Below are positions 26,676 to 35,537 of a stretch of 64,000 nucleotides of DNA, piece by piece. The number at the start of each line of letters is the position of its first letter. Within the stretch, counting starts at the first letter, position 1. The stretch spans positions 248,001 to 312,000 of the forward strand of contig NZ_JAKIRP010000010.1 of NCBI RefSeq assembly GCF_021646545.1. Reading direction: 5' to 3'. The stretch is from Chitinophaga filiformis. GTDB lineage: Bacteria; Bacteroidota; Bacteroidia; Chitinophagales; Chitinophagaceae. Below the pieces are notes generated by a model. That model was not told where the DNA came from. It made no database searches and worked only from the letters and a program-made list of their open reading frames with translations. Position numbers and translations under genes: made by a program.

Positions 26676-29051
26676 TTACTCTTCCACCATTTCCATTACT
26701 ACTCTGATCAGATCTTCGACATTAGGCTTGGAGAAATAATCACCATCTGAACCGTATGCCGGGCGATGCGCCTGTGCACTTAAGGTCCTTGGCGCTACAT
26801 CCAGCCATTTGTACCCGCCCTGCAGTTCCATCACCTGTTGGAACATATAAGCAGTACCGCCGCCAGGTACGTCTTCATCGACAAAGAGTATCCGGTTCGT
26901 TTTCTTCAGGGACTCTACTATCTTATGACCTGTGTCAAAAGGCAATAGTGTTTGAATATCAATTAGTTCACAGGAAACTCCCAACTTTTCTAATGTCTGA
27001 ATAGCCTCTTCAATCACACGCAGTGTAGATCCGTAAGAAACAATTGTGATATCGGTCCCTTCATGTATTGTTTCCGGTACGCCCAGAGGCACGGTGAAGC
27101 TGCCCAGGTTCTGAGGTAATCGCTCCTTAAGTCTGTAGCCGTTGAGTGATTCAATCACCAGAGCCGGCTCATTGGCTGACAACAAAGTATTGTACATGCC
27201 TGCGGCTTGTACCATATTGCGCGGTACACAAACATTCATACCTCTTAAAGAACCCAGGATCATACTCATCGGAGAACCGGAATGCCAGATTCCTTCCAGC
27301 CGGTGCCCTCTGGTACGTACGATGATCGGACAATACTGGATACCTTTTGTACGGTATTGCAGGCTGGCCACATCATCACTAAGTGGTTGCAGTCCGTATA
27401 TCAGATAATCAAGGTATTGTATTTCAGCGATCGGACGAAGTCCCCTAACCGCCATGCCTATCCCCTGCCCCATAATAGTCAGTTCGCGGATGCCTGTATC
27501 AAAGATCCGCTGTGTTCCGTGCTTCTGCTGTAAGCCGGCAAATCCCTGGTTCACATCTCCTATTTTTCCAACGTCTTCACCAAATGCGAACACTTTAGGG
27601 TTATTTTCTATCAGCTGATCGAAGTATTTGTTTAACACTTCATATCCGTTTACCGTAGCTGAATCATCACTATAAACTGCCGGCACTATCGGTACATTCA
27701 ATGCAGAGTTTACACCTTCTGCATACAACAGGGAATTATAGTTTTCCTTTTCACGGCTGAGCAGGTCGTCATAAAAATGTTTCAGCGCATCCATGGCGGG
27801 CGCTTTAACCTTCTTATGATAAACCAATATGGTAGATGCTGTTTTAAGCACATCGCGCCTGAGTGGTTCACGATTTGCCTGCAGCTCATGCAGCAGATTA
27901 TTTATCATTCCTGTATCTACACCTGGCAAAGCTGCTACAGCCTGACCATGCGCTATTACCTGCTGTACCTGTTGACGGATAGGCGTAATATATTTCTCCC
28001 ATGCATTTTTACGGGCATCCTGTGCAACTGTTTTCGCCTCAGCTTCTATAGCAAGCAGCGTAGATTCATCGGCGAGTGCATTATCGAGTATCCACTGCCT
28101 CATCTGGTGGTTACAGTCGAACTCTTTTTCCCATGCCAGGCGCTCCTTGCTCTTGTAACGTTCATGAGATCCGCTGGTAGAATGCCCTTGCGGCTGAGTC
28201 ATTTCCTCAACATGGAACAATGCTGGTATATGCGTTTCCCTGATCTTCCTGATGCCGGTCTCAAACACCTCACACATAGAAGCATAATCCCATCCTTTCA
28301 CATTATATATATCGAAGCCGTTTGAATCTTCCGTTTTACGGAAACCTTCCAGGGCCGCACTTATCGAATCTTTAGTAGTCTGATATTTACGTGGAACTGA
28401 AATGCCATAACCATCATCCCATACAAAAACTGCTAACGGCACCTGCAGTACACCGGCGGCATTCATTGTTTCCCAGAAGTGACCTTCCGAAGTAGAAGCA
28501 TCTCCGATAGTCGCAAAGCAAACCTCGTTACCGTTGTTAGATAGCGTTGAAAATTCCTTGAGCACTTCAACATCACGAAAAAGCTTGGAGGCAAACGCCA
28601 GTCCCAGGGCGCGTGGCATCTGTGCCGCTGTGGGCGACATATCCGTAGCTGTATTCTTAATCTGCGTCAGATCCAGCCAATTGCCATCCTTCCCAAGATT
28701 TGGAGTAGCGAAGTGGGAATTCATCTGGCGTCCACCTGAAAACGGCTCATTGGCCAGATCAGGATCGGCATACATCTGTGAAAAGAATTGTTCTGGTGTG
28801 GCAATACCACTGGCAAAAGCAAAGGTCTGGTCCCGGTAGTAACCTGAGCGAAAATCTCCAGGCTTGAAATACTTGGCCATGGCGATCTGCGCCACTTCCT
28901 TTCCATCTCCGAAAATACCGAACTTGGCCTTTCCTGTAAGTACTTCCTTACGGGCCAGCAGACTAACTTCCCTGCTTTCGCAAGCCAGGCGGTAATCATC
29001 CAGTACTTCCTTCCGAAATTCATCGAATGACAACCGGCTTTCCGTATTCAT
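26676..29051 (-). CDS. 2-Oxoacid dehydrogenase E1, fused alpha and beta subunits
   Basis: 791 residues from the ATG at 29051 (a start at 29075 adds eight). The N-terminal half is the E1-alpha TPP domain: SGYYRDQTFAFASG near residue 68, FATIGDASTSEGHFWE near 180. The C-terminal half from about residue 460 is E1-beta: FGEDVGKIGDVNQGF, TGIRELTIMGQGIG, VDEDVPGGGTAYMF. In most bacteria these are two proteins; the fused form is common in Bacteroidota. It decarboxylates a branched-chain 2-oxoacid or pyruvate and passes the acyl group to E2. E2/E3 genes are not in the window. The substrate is probably branched-chain, which would feed iso-fatty acid synthesis; that is inference. Confidence 0.92.
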   Translation of the reverse strand: MNTESRLSFDEFRKEVLDDYRLACESREVSLLARKEVLTGKAKFGIFGDGKEVAQIAMAKYFKPGDFRSGYYRDQTFAFASGIATPEQFFSQMYADPDLANEPFSGGRQMNSHFATPNLGKDGNWLDLTQIKNTATDMSPTAAQMPRALGLAFASKLFRDVEVLKEFSTLSNNGNEVCFATIGDASTSEGHFWETMNAAGVLQVPLAVFVWDDGYGISVPRKYQTTKDSISAALEGFRKTEDSNGFDIYNVKGWDYASMCEVFETGIRKIRETHIPALFHVEEMTQPQGHSTSGSHERYKSKERLAWEKEFDCNHQMRQWILDNALADESTLLAIEAEAKTVAQDARKNAWEKYITPIRQQVQQVIAHGQAVAALPGVDTGMINNLLHELQANREPLRRDVLKTASTILVYHKKVKAPAMDALKHFYDDLLSREKENYNSLLYAEGVNSALNVPIVPAVYSDDSATVNGYEVLNKYFDQLIENNPKVFAFGEDVGKIGDVNQGFAGLQQKHGTQRIFDTGIRELTIMGQGIGMAVRGLRPIAEIQYLDYLIYGLQPLSDDVASLQYRTKGIQYCPIIVRTRGHRLEGIWHSGSPMSMILGSLRGMNVCVPRNMVQAAGMYNTLLSANEPALVIESLNGYRLKERLPQNLGSFTVPLGVPETIHEGTDITIVSYGSTLRVIEEAIQTLEKLGVSCELIDIQTLLPFDTGHKIVESLKKTNRILFVDEDVPGGGTAYMFQQVMELQGGYKWLDVAPRTLSAQAHRPAYGSDGDYFSKPNVEDLIRVVMEMVEE

Positions 29052-29193
29052 AGTCAGTTCATTGTTTTCTATCATGCCTCTTGGTTAAAGTACAAAAGTA
29101 AGGTTAATTATAGTTAATTATACAGTTGCAAAACGTTTGAAAATGTAACGCGTAAAATAATTTGATTTTTTTTAATAAGATTTTAATAAATTC

Positions 29194-29226
29194 TTTAGTG
29201 CTGCATTAATTTTGGCTGTAAATTTG
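29194..29226 (+). promoter_or_regulatory. Promoter of the DUF1573 gene
   Basis: TTTA (29194-29197), 21 bp, TAAATTTG (29219-29226). The ATG at 29284 is 58 bp downstream. Confidence 0.7.
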
Positions 29227-29283
29227 TTATTAAGTTAAACGATGATCTATTTTTTAACCAATCGTTTTAAAACCACATTATAC

Positions 29284-29676
29284 ATGAAAAAATTCATCTT
29301 ATCCCTATTTGCGAGCATGCTGTTAACCACTGCTCTCTGGGCGCAAACACAGACCGGCAACCCTGTTGATGCCAAAGTGAAATTCAAACAGGAAACTATC
29401 GATTTTGGTAAAACTAAACTGAATAAACCAGTATCAGTTGATTTCGAATTTACCAATACTACAAAAGAACCTGTTTTGATCGAAACAGCACGTGCAAGCT
29501 GTGGTTGTACCACTCCTAGCTGGACTAAAGAACCAATCCTGCCAGGTAAAAAAGGTAAAATCACTGCCAACTATTCCGCAAACAGCGTAGGCCAGCAGAA
29601 TAAGACTGTTTGGGTAAGATTAAAAGGTGTTGATCAGGATAAAGAACTGCACCTGACTGGTACTGTTGAAAACTAA
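29284..29676 (+). CDS. Exported DUF1573 (Ig-like) protein
   Basis: 130 residues from the ATG at 29284 (MKKFILSLFASMLLTTALWA signal peptide); an earlier in-frame start at 29242 puts basic sequence before the signal and is less likely. The mature domain has the DUF1573 pattern: IDFGKTKLNKPVSVDFEFTN, then ARASCGCTTPSWTKEPILPG with the conserved CGC, and a final beta strand ELHLTGTVEN. Such domains are Ig-like folds in the periplasm or on the surface. The exact role is unknown. Confidence 0.88.
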   Translation: MKKFILSLFASMLLTTALWAQTQTGNPVDAKVKFKQETIDFGKTKLNKPVSVDFEFTNTTKEPVLIETARASCGCTTPSWTKEPILPGKKGKITANYSANSVGQQNKTVWVRLKGVDQDKELHLTGTVEN

Positions 29677-29711
29677 TCAATCAATACAGATACTACCCGT
29701 ATAAGTGATAT

Positions 29712-29748
29712 AAAAAGGCCTTGCAGCTGGAGCTGTAAGGCCTTTTTA
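29712..29748 (+). terminator. Terminator of the DUF1573 gene
   Basis: Stem AAAAAGGCCTTGCAGCT / AGCTGTAAGGCCTTTTT (one wobble) ending in a T tract. Confidence 0.93.
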
Positions 29749-29804
29749 TTGCAGCCCTGACAGATTCCACGCTGGACTTCGCCCGCATATCCCCTAATAT
29801 CAAC

Positions 29805-29812
29805 TACCTTTG
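29805..29812 (+). promoter_or_regulatory. -7 promoter box of the aminotransferase gene
   Basis: TACCTTTG, an exact match, 23 bp before the ATG at 29836. Confidence 0.6.
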
Positions 29813-29835
29813 TATACTCAAAATCAAGACAATTT

Positions 29836-31062
29836 ATGCCTACCATTAGTAAGAGGGGGGAACAAATGCCTCCTTCTCCTATCAGGAAGTTGGTCCCTTA
29901 TGCGGAAGCAGCTAAAAAGAAGGGAACCAAAGTCTATCATCTCAATATCGGGCAACCGGATATTGAAACACCAAAACCAGTACTGGATGCTGTACGCCAC
30001 TCAGAGTTCAAAGTACTTGAATACAGCCACAGCGCAGGCAATGAAAGTTACCGTCGTAAACTGGTTACTTACTACGAGCGGTTTGGCATCAAGCTGAATC
30101 ACCAGCAGATCATTGTTACTACAGGTGGCTCAGAAGCCATTCTTTTTGCCTTCATGGCCTGCCTGGATGCAGGAGATGAAGTACTCGTACCAGAGCCATT
30201 TTATGCCAACTACAATGGTTTTGCGGTTGAAGCCGGAATCCATGTACGTACTATAACAGCTAACATAGAAAGCGGATTTGCTTTGCCAGCCATGGATGCT
30301 TTTGAACAGGCAATCACGCCACGGACCAAAGCGATAATGATCTGCAATCCCAATAATCCCACCGGCTATCTGTATAGCAAGGAAGAACTTTCCGTGCTAA
30401 AGGAGCTGTGTTTGAAACATAACCTCTATCTGTTCTCTGATGAAGCATACAGAGAATTTTGCTATACAGGAGAGCATTTTTCCGCAATGAACCTCGAAGG
30501 CCTGGAAGATCATGTTATTCTCATGGATACTATCTCCAAGCGCTACAGTGCCTGCGGCGGAAGAATTGGCGCCCTTGTTACGAAAAATCAGACAGTGCTT
30601 GATGCTGTCATGAAATTTGCCCAGGCAAGGCTTAGCCCACCTTCTTTTGCCCAGATCGCAGGTGAGGCGGCAGTAGATCTTCCACTGGATTATTTTGATG
30701 GAATAAAGGCCGAATACCAGGCGCGCCGGGATATACTGGTAAAGATGCTGAACGATATTCCAGGCGTATTCTGTCCTAACCCGGGTGGCGCATTCTATGC
30801 AATAGCAAGATTACCCATTGACAATGCTGATAAGTTCTGCCAATGGCTGCTGGAATCCTTCTCTCATGAACAGCAGACGGTAATGCTGGCTCCTGCTACA
30901 GGATTCTACGCAACGAAAGGATTGGGGGCCAATGAAGTCCGGTTAGCATACGTACTGAATAAGGAAGACCTTAAAAAGGCTATGATCTGCCTGGCGAAGG
31001 CACTGGAAGTTTATCCTGGAAGGGTAGCTATAAAGGAAGAACTACTGGAGGGAAAGATATAG
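29836..31062 (+). CDS. Class I/II PLP-dependent aminotransferase
   Basis: 408 residues, aspartate-aminotransferase fold. Motifs: HLNIGQPDIETP near residue 35, TTGGSEAILFAF near 95, NPNNPTGYLY near 172, SDEAYREF near 205, PLP-binding Lys in MDTISKRYSACGGRIG near 234, and the substrate-carboxylate Arg in NEVRLAYVL near 375. It transfers amino groups between amino acids and 2-oxoacids. The exact substrate (aspartate, branched-chain or sulfopyruvate) cannot be decided. Single-gene unit. Confidence 0.9.
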   Translation: MPTISKRGEQMPPSPIRKLVPYAEAAKKKGTKVYHLNIGQPDIETPKPVLDAVRHSEFKVLEYSHSAGNESYRRKLVTYYERFGIKLNHQQIIVTTGGSEAILFAFMACLDAGDEVLVPEPFYANYNGFAVEAGIHVRTITANIESGFALPAMDAFEQAITPRTKAIMICNPNNPTGYLYSKEELSVLKELCLKHNLYLFSDEAYREFCYTGEHFSAMNLEGLEDHVILMDTISKRYSACGGRIGALVTKNQTVLDAVMKFAQARLSPPSFAQIAGEAAVDLPLDYFDGIKAEYQARRDILVKMLNDIPGVFCPNPGGAFYAIARLPIDNADKFCQWLLESFSHEQQTVMLAPATGFYATKGLGANEVRLAYVLNKEDLKKAMICLAKALEVYPGRVAIKEELLEGKI

Positions 31063-31214
31063 AAGGTGTGAGATAATCATATTATAAATAAGTACATATA
31101 ATATGATTATCGCCTTTTTTTACATTTTGGTCCAAAAAACGCTCTTTTTTTACATTAAGAAAAATAATATGTACAACATTTTTCGTCAAGATTCGATTTT
31201 TAGTAAGAAAAATG

Positions 31215-31244
31215 TTTTTTACGTTAATTTTCTTTGTATCTTTG
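31215..31244 (+). promoter_or_regulatory. Promoter of an RNA candidate
   Basis: TTTT (31215-31218), 18 bp, TATCTTTG (31237-31244). No ORF of useful size follows before the terminator at 31487. Confidence 0.6.
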
Positions 31245-31418
31245 AACTGCGAAAGGCACCTGAACAGGTCGAAGGGAATGGAAGAGAAGAGATAACGAAA
31301 CCTTGTTTAGCATAAATTTAACCTTAATAATTTCAGGAAGCGTTTTATAATTCTGAACTTTGAGTTATTAACATTCAGAAAGGAATTATCAACTTTTTGT
31401 AAAAAAGTTTAAGATATA

Positions 31419-31432
31419 CTAAAACGTTTTAG
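31419..31432. promoter_or_regulatory. LacI-type operator palindrome
   Basis: CTAAAACGTTTTAG is a perfect 14-bp palindrome with central CG, the form bound by LacI/GalR repressors. It sits just upstream of the -7 box at 31443-31450. Confidence 0.45.
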
Positions 31433-31442
31433 CTAAATACCG

Positions 31443-31450
31443 TATTTTTG
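31443..31450 (+). promoter_or_regulatory. Second -7 box, very close to a terminator
   Basis: TATTTTTG, an exact match. The start would be near 31455, and the terminator at 31487-31517 leaves an RNA of only about 60 nt. Confidence 0.5.
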
Positions 31451-31486
31451 TATCAGTTTTTCATAACGTGGAATTTATAAAGGCAA

Positions 31487-31517
31487 ACGGCTCTGATCAC
31501 AGAGCCGTATTTTTTTG
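31487..31517 (+). terminator. Terminator of the RNA candidate
   Basis: Perfect 9-bp stem ACGGCTCTG / CAGAGCCGT with loop ATCA, then ATTTTTTT. Confidence 0.93.
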
Positions 31518-31603
31518 CCCAATACCCTCAAATAATATTGATAATCAACGATTAAAGAAAATCATAAATCTCCAATCCCTGCTTTAACCTTTAAAAATCT
31601 ATA

Positions 31604-31643
31604 TAAAAAAAGAGGCGGCCTGTAACCAGGACCGCCTCTTTCA
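31604..31643 (-). terminator. Terminator of carA
   Basis: Stem AAGAGGCGG...CCGCCTCTT with inner CCTG/CAGG, followed on the minus strand by TTTTTTTATAT. Confidence 0.9.
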
Positions 31644-31659
31644 ATTTATCTAAAGAAGA

Positions 31660-32769
31660 TTACATGTTCTCTTTAATCATATTAAAGAAGTCATCGAACA
31701 GATAACGACTATCATATGGCCCCGGAGTGGACTCAGGGTGATATTGTACCGAAAATGCCGGTTTGTTCTTAATACGGATACCTTCTATTGATGAATCATT
31801 CAGGTTGACGTGCGTCACCTCTACCGTTTGGCTCGCAGCTATCGCTTTTGGATCTACAGCAAACCCATGGTTTTGAGTGGTGATCTCACAACGTCCTGTC
31901 GCCAGGTTCTTAACCGGATGGTTCAAACCTCGGTGACCATGATGCATTTTGTAGGTAGGAATATCATTGGCCAGCGCCAGCAACTGATGTCCGAGGCAAA
32001 TACCAAACATTGGTTTGTTGGCATTCAGGATCTTTTTAACCGTATCTACTGCATATTTCAGTGGCGCAGGATCACCAGGACCATTTGAAATGAAATAAGC
32101 ATGTGGTTTGAACTTCTCACACTCCTCGAAAGCTGTATCTGTAGGGAATACCTGCAGGTAAGCACCTTTTTCGGACAAACACTTCAACATGTTCCTTTTC
32201 ACTCCATTGTCAAGCACCGCAATACGGATATCAGCCGCAGGATCGCCTACATTGTAGGCTTCTTTCGTTGACACTTCAGCACATAGCGCCAGGCCTTCCA
32301 TGGAAGGAACTTTCTTCAATTCGGCCTTTAACTGCTCAACATCCAGGATCTCCGAAGAAATGATACAGTTCATCGCTCCTTTACTGCGGATATGTGCAAC
32401 GAGCGCTCTGGTATCCACATCGTAGATAGCCACAAGATTGTTATCAACCAGGAACTTCTCCAGTGAGCCGTCAGCCATCTGACGGGAATAATTATAAGCA
32501 ATATTCTTGCATATCAATCCACTGATCTTCACACTGTCACTCTCTACGTCGTCTTTCTTCACGCCGTAATTACCTACGTAACAGTTATTCATGATCAGTA
32601 CCTGGCCTTTATATGAAGGATCCGTAAATACTTCCTGGTATCCTGTCATTCCAGTGTTAAAACACAATTCACCGGCGGCGGTGCCAATTTTACCAAAAGC
32701 TTTTCCCTGATATACCGTACCGTCGTCTAACAACAGTATGGCTGGCTGGATCGATCTAGTCTGAGGCAT
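31660..32769 (-). CDS. carA: Carbamoyl-phosphate synthase small subunit
   Basis: 369 residues. N-terminal CarA domain (AILLLDDGTVYQGKAFG; FNTGMTGYQEVFTDPSY near residue 38) and C-terminal class I glutamine amidotransferase with nucleophile Cys in GICLGHQLLA near 258 and His/Glu in SVQYHPESTPGP near 343. It supplies ammonia to CarB for carbamoyl phosphate, used in pyrimidine and arginine synthesis. carB is not adjacent. A -7 box TAACTTTG lies at 32798-32805. Confidence 0.97.
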   Translation of the reverse strand: MPQTRSIQPAILLLDDGTVYQGKAFGKIGTAAGELCFNTGMTGYQEVFTDPSYKGQVLIMNNCYVGNYGVKKDDVESDSVKISGLICKNIAYNYSRQMADGSLEKFLVDNNLVAIYDVDTRALVAHIRSKGAMNCIISSEILDVEQLKAELKKVPSMEGLALCAEVSTKEAYNVGDPAADIRIAVLDNGVKRNMLKCLSEKGAYLQVFPTDTAFEECEKFKPHAYFISNGPGDPAPLKYAVDTVKKILNANKPMFGICLGHQLLALANDIPTYKMHHGHRGLNHPVKNLATGRCEITTQNHGFAVDPKAIAASQTVEVTHVNLNDSSIEGIRIKNKPAFSVQYHPESTPGPYDSRYLFDDFFNMIKENM

Positions 32770-32797
32770 GCTTATTTTTTCGTTTTAAAAAATCGTG

Positions 32798-32805
32798 CAA
32801 AGTTA
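32798..32805 (-). promoter_or_regulatory. -7 promoter box of carA
   Basis: The minus strand reads TAACTTTG, an exact match, about 30 bp before the start codon. Confidence 0.55.
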
Positions 32806-32864
32806 TTGAATAAAAGATTAACAATCGAGATTTCTCCCGACAAATTGTTAATCTTTACCCTCAA

Positions 32865-33692
32865 TTATTTGACATGAATCGATTTTATAATACGATGTGC
32901 GGTCGCAGCAGCAGTAGTGTCATCTTCCCGGTAACGGATTACTACTTCCCAACGATGCGGGCCATTTACAAGTAATAAATTACAGAAAGAAAGCCTGATA
33001 CCGCTCTTGTAATTAAAACTGCCTTCCTGCAGCAGGGCGTTCATCCCACTCTGCATAATGGTATCTGTCTTATACTTCAGATCTGAGATCTCCTCATTCT
33101 TCTTCATCTCGCTGGCGGTGGCAGCCCCTGCAATCTCCAGGTCGTTGGAGACATTTGGCCGGAAGCTGTACATATTTACTTCAACCTGCATCCCCTCTTC
33201 TACCCTGTTCCTGTAGCTTTTAGCGTACTCAACGAACTGGGCCACTTCAGGAGCGAGTGGCTTGTCATTCACTCCAAGATGCATCGGCGTGCTGATTTCA
33301 ATAGTCTGCCTGCCTATTTTCGCCGTCTCCCAGGAAGAATACAGCCATGCCTTATTTATTTTCGGATAAATCAGGTTGAACACCACACGCTTGCCAATAT
33401 AGCCACCCGCTACCGCCGCCAGGCCAATTACCAGTATTACAGTGATGATTGCTCCGCGCCGGCCAGCCCATGCTAAGTACTTTTGTTGCAGTTCGCCCAG
33501 GTGGTTTTTCCTGGCTTTTTTGGGCTTAACTCCTTTTTCCCGCTGGAAGTCTTCAAAGGTTCCTTCAGGTCGTTTTAGCTTCCATTCAGCATAGTTAGCA
33601 GGCAACTTTTTGCCACATTCAGCGCAAAAGGTGAGAAACTCTGATTTGAGCTCATTGTAATGCCCACAGCTTTTACATTTCAGGTAAATCAT
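32865..33692 (-). CDS. Zinc-ribbon membrane protein, unknown function
   Basis: 275 residues from the ATG at 33692 (MIYLKCKSCGHYNELK). A zinc ribbon (CKSC ... CAEC) occupies residues 5-25, a basic linker follows, and one membrane segment is at about 80-105 (RGAIITVILVIGLAAVAGGY). The C-terminal domain of about 165 residues would face the other side; it is alpha/beta-like and not recognised. Only 3-4 similar architectures (ribbon, one helix, outer domain) come to mind and none gives a function. It lies downstream of rplQ on the same strand, behind the ribosomal terminator. Confidence 0.6.
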   Translation of the reverse strand: MIYLKCKSCGHYNELKSEFLTFCAECGKKLPANYAEWKLKRPEGTFEDFQREKGVKPKKARKNHLGELQQKYLAWAGRRGAIITVILVIGLAAVAGGYIGKRVVFNLIYPKINKAWLYSSWETAKIGRQTIEISTPMHLGVNDKPLAPEVAQFVEYAKSYRNRVEEGMQVEVNMYSFRPNVSNDLEIAGAATASEMKKNEEISDLKYKTDTIMQSGMNALLQEGSFNYKSGIRLSFCNLLLVNGPHRWEVVIRYREDDTTAAATAHRIIKSIHVK

Positions 33693-33806
33693 AAGATATA
33701 GAGCGATTTTTAAACGGATCTTCCCGTACAATTTCCAATACAAGCACGATATTACAAAAAAATATAATTAATCTACATTATGGTTTTACAGTACTCTGGA
33801 AATCAA

Positions 33807-33840
33807 GCAAAAAAAAATCCCGGAGTAATCTCCGGGATTC
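33807..33840 (-). terminator. Terminator of the ribosomal protein block
   Basis: Perfect 10-bp stem AATCCCGGAG / CTCCGGGATT with loop TAAT, followed on the minus strand by TTTTTTTT. It closes the long S10-spc-alpha block after rplQ. Confidence 0.95.
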
Positions 33841-33863
33841 CTATGAATTGAAGCAAACTAAAA

Positions 33864-34346
33864 CTATTCAGCTGCTTTTTCTTCAGTTGCTGCTGTGCCT
33901 TCTTCAGTAGCTTTTTTCTTGCTACCACCAGCACGGCGTGTTTTCTTGGCAGGAGCTGCTTCTTTCTCAGCTTTACCACCGTAGATCTCGTTAAAGTCAA
34001 CCAGTTCGATCAGCGCAGTTTCAGCGTTGTCACCAACACGTTTGCCTAACTTGATGATACGGGTATAACCACCAGGACGGCTAGCGATCTTTTCGCTGAT
34101 AGCACCGAACAGTTCCTTGATGGATTCTTTATCCTGCAGATAGCTGAACACAATCCTACGGTTGTGGGTAGAATCGCTCTTTGCTCTTGTCAGCAATGGC
34201 TCAACGTATACACGCAGTGCCTTAGCCTTAGCCAGGGTAGTAGTGATACGTTTGTGCTTGATCAGCTCCATTGCAAGATTAGCCATCAGGCTCTTGCGGT
34301 GTGCGGCAGTTCTGCCGAGGTGGTTTAATTTTACTCCGTGACGCAT
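33864..34346 (-). CDS. rplQ: Ribosomal protein L17
   Basis: 160 residues. The L17 core (MRHGVKLNHLGRTAAHRKSL through about residue 120) is complete; a Lys/Ala/Glu-rich tail of about 35 residues follows, absent in E. coli L17 (127 residues). It lines the peptide exit tunnel of the 50S subunit. Last gene of the alpha part, 69 bp after rpoA. Confidence 0.98.
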   Translation of the reverse strand: MRHGVKLNHLGRTAAHRKSLMANLAMELIKHKRITTTLAKAKALRVYVEPLLTRAKSDSTHNRRIVFSYLQDKESIKELFGAISEKIASRPGGYTRIIKLGKRVGDNAETALIELVDFNEIYGGKAEKEAAPAKKTRRAGGSKKKATEEGTAATEEKAAE

Positions 34347-34415
34347 GACATTTTGTTTTTGATTCCCCTGTACCGTGTCAGGAATTACAGGGTACTTATT
34401 TAGATATTAATTCTT

Positions 34416-35411
34416 CTATTCTTCGTCTAACTTCAGTTTGGACAGGTCCATACCGAAATGTAAACCTCTTTCGTTCAGTACCTGCTCAATTTCGCTGAGG
34501 GATTTCTGACCGAAGTTTCTGAACTTCATCAGCTCTTCCTGTTCGTACTGTACCAGTTCGCTCAGGGAGTTGATTTTAGCAGCTTTCAGACAGTTGAAAG
34601 CACGAACGCTCAGATCCAGATCTTCCAGCGGCGTTTTCAGTATCTTACGCAGCTGCAGTGTCTGTTCGTCTACAACATCTTCTTTCTCAGTGTCTTTAGT
34701 ATCGAAGCTGATGTTCTCATCAGTGATGATCATCAGGTGTTGGATCAGGATGCGGGAAGCCTGTTTTACAGCTTCTTCCGGGTGGATGGTGCCATCTGTG
34801 ATCACTTCCATGATCAGCTTCTCATAGTCAGTCTTTTGTTCCACACGGGTATTCTCGATGCTATATTTTACGTTCTTGATAGGCGTAAAGATAGAGTCGA
34901 TAGCGATGTAACCGAAAACGGCATCTTTAGGTTTGTTCTCTTCAGCTGGCACATAACCACGGCCTTTACCGATAGTCAGCTCAATGTCCAGCTTTGCAGA
35001 TGGATCCAGCGTACAGATAAGCAATTCAGGATTCATGATCTGGAAAGCACTGGTAGCTTTTTCGATCATGTCAGCGCGGAACTCAGTTTTTCCTTTAATA
35101 GAAATCTGAATCTTTTCGTTGCTAACTTCGTTCTCAACGATACGTTTGAAACGCACCTGCTTAAGGTTCAGGATGATTTCAGTTACGTCTTCAGTGATTC
35201 CTTTTAAAGTTGCAAACTCGTGATCTGCACCTTCTATCTTTATTCCCACAATGGCATAACCCTCCAGAGACGATAGCAGCACGCGACGCAGCGCGTTACC
35301 CACAGTCACCCCATAACCCGGTTCTAACGGCCGGAATTCGAATTGAGCTTCAAAGTCAGTAGACTTCTGCAAAACGATCTTATCAGGCTTTTGGAAATTC
35401 AGAATTGCCAT
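34416..35411 (-). CDS. rpoA: RNA polymerase alpha subunit
   Basis: 331 residues. The N-terminal dimerisation domain (about 1-230) includes GYGVTVGNALRRVLLSSLEG near residue 32; the C-terminal domain (from about 262) includes LDLSVRAFNCLKAAKINSLSELV and the FRNFGQKSLSEIEQVL helix that contacts UP elements and activators. Normal length. Cotranscribed with rpsD and rplQ. Confidence 0.99.
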   Translation of the reverse strand: MAILNFQKPDKIVLQKSTDFEAQFEFRPLEPGYGVTVGNALRRVLLSSLEGYAIVGIKIEGADHEFATLKGITEDVTEIILNLKQVRFKRIVENEVSNEKIQISIKGKTEFRADMIEKATSAFQIMNPELLICTLDPSAKLDIELTIGKGRGYVPAEENKPKDAVFGYIAIDSIFTPIKNVKYSIENTRVEQKTDYEKLIMEVITDGTIHPEEAVKQASRILIQHLMIITDENISFDTKDTEKEDVVDEQTLQLRKILKTPLEDLDLSVRAFNCLKAAKINSLSELVQYEQEELMKFRNFGQKSLSEIEQVLNERGLHFGMDLSKLKLDEE

Positions 35412-35537
35412 TGATATGTTAAGTTTAATTGTTTATGTAAAACTGCCTTTAGCCATTAACATGCAGCCCTTAGTAACCTACGTAAAATTATTACGTCGGC
35501 AACTAATGACCCATGCTTAACGGCTAAAGACATATTA

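Larger units (their letters stand above)
31249..31516 (+). ncRNA. Candidate noncoding RNA of about 270 nt
   Basis: Bounded by the promoter at 31215-31244 and the terminator at 31487-31517. The longest ATG frame in the first half is 5 codons (ATG near 31280). Local hairpins: TTCTGAA/TTCAGAA around 31350-31380 and AACTTTTT/AAAAAAGTT around 31391-31409. It does not resemble tmRNA, RNase P RNA or SRP RNA. A second promoter at 31443 could make a short form of about 60 nt. Confidence 0.4.
31063..31659. other. Long intergenic region with promoter and RNA signals
   Basis: 597 bp between the aminotransferase and carA (convergent). It contains two exact -7 boxes, an operator-like palindrome and two terminators (listed separately). 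The only ORF over 60 codons (31103-31315) overlaps a promoter, has atypical composition and is not supported. Confidence 0.55.

Noticed and set aside
26676..29051. Fused E1 as an assembly error
   Set aside because: The frame is continuous, the linker is plausible, and fused E1 alpha-beta proteins are common in Bacteroidota.
31103..31315. 70-codon frame after the aminotransferase gene
   Set aside because: Overlaps a full promoter, is Phe/Lys/Asn-rich as expected from AT-rich DNA, and has no family resemblance.
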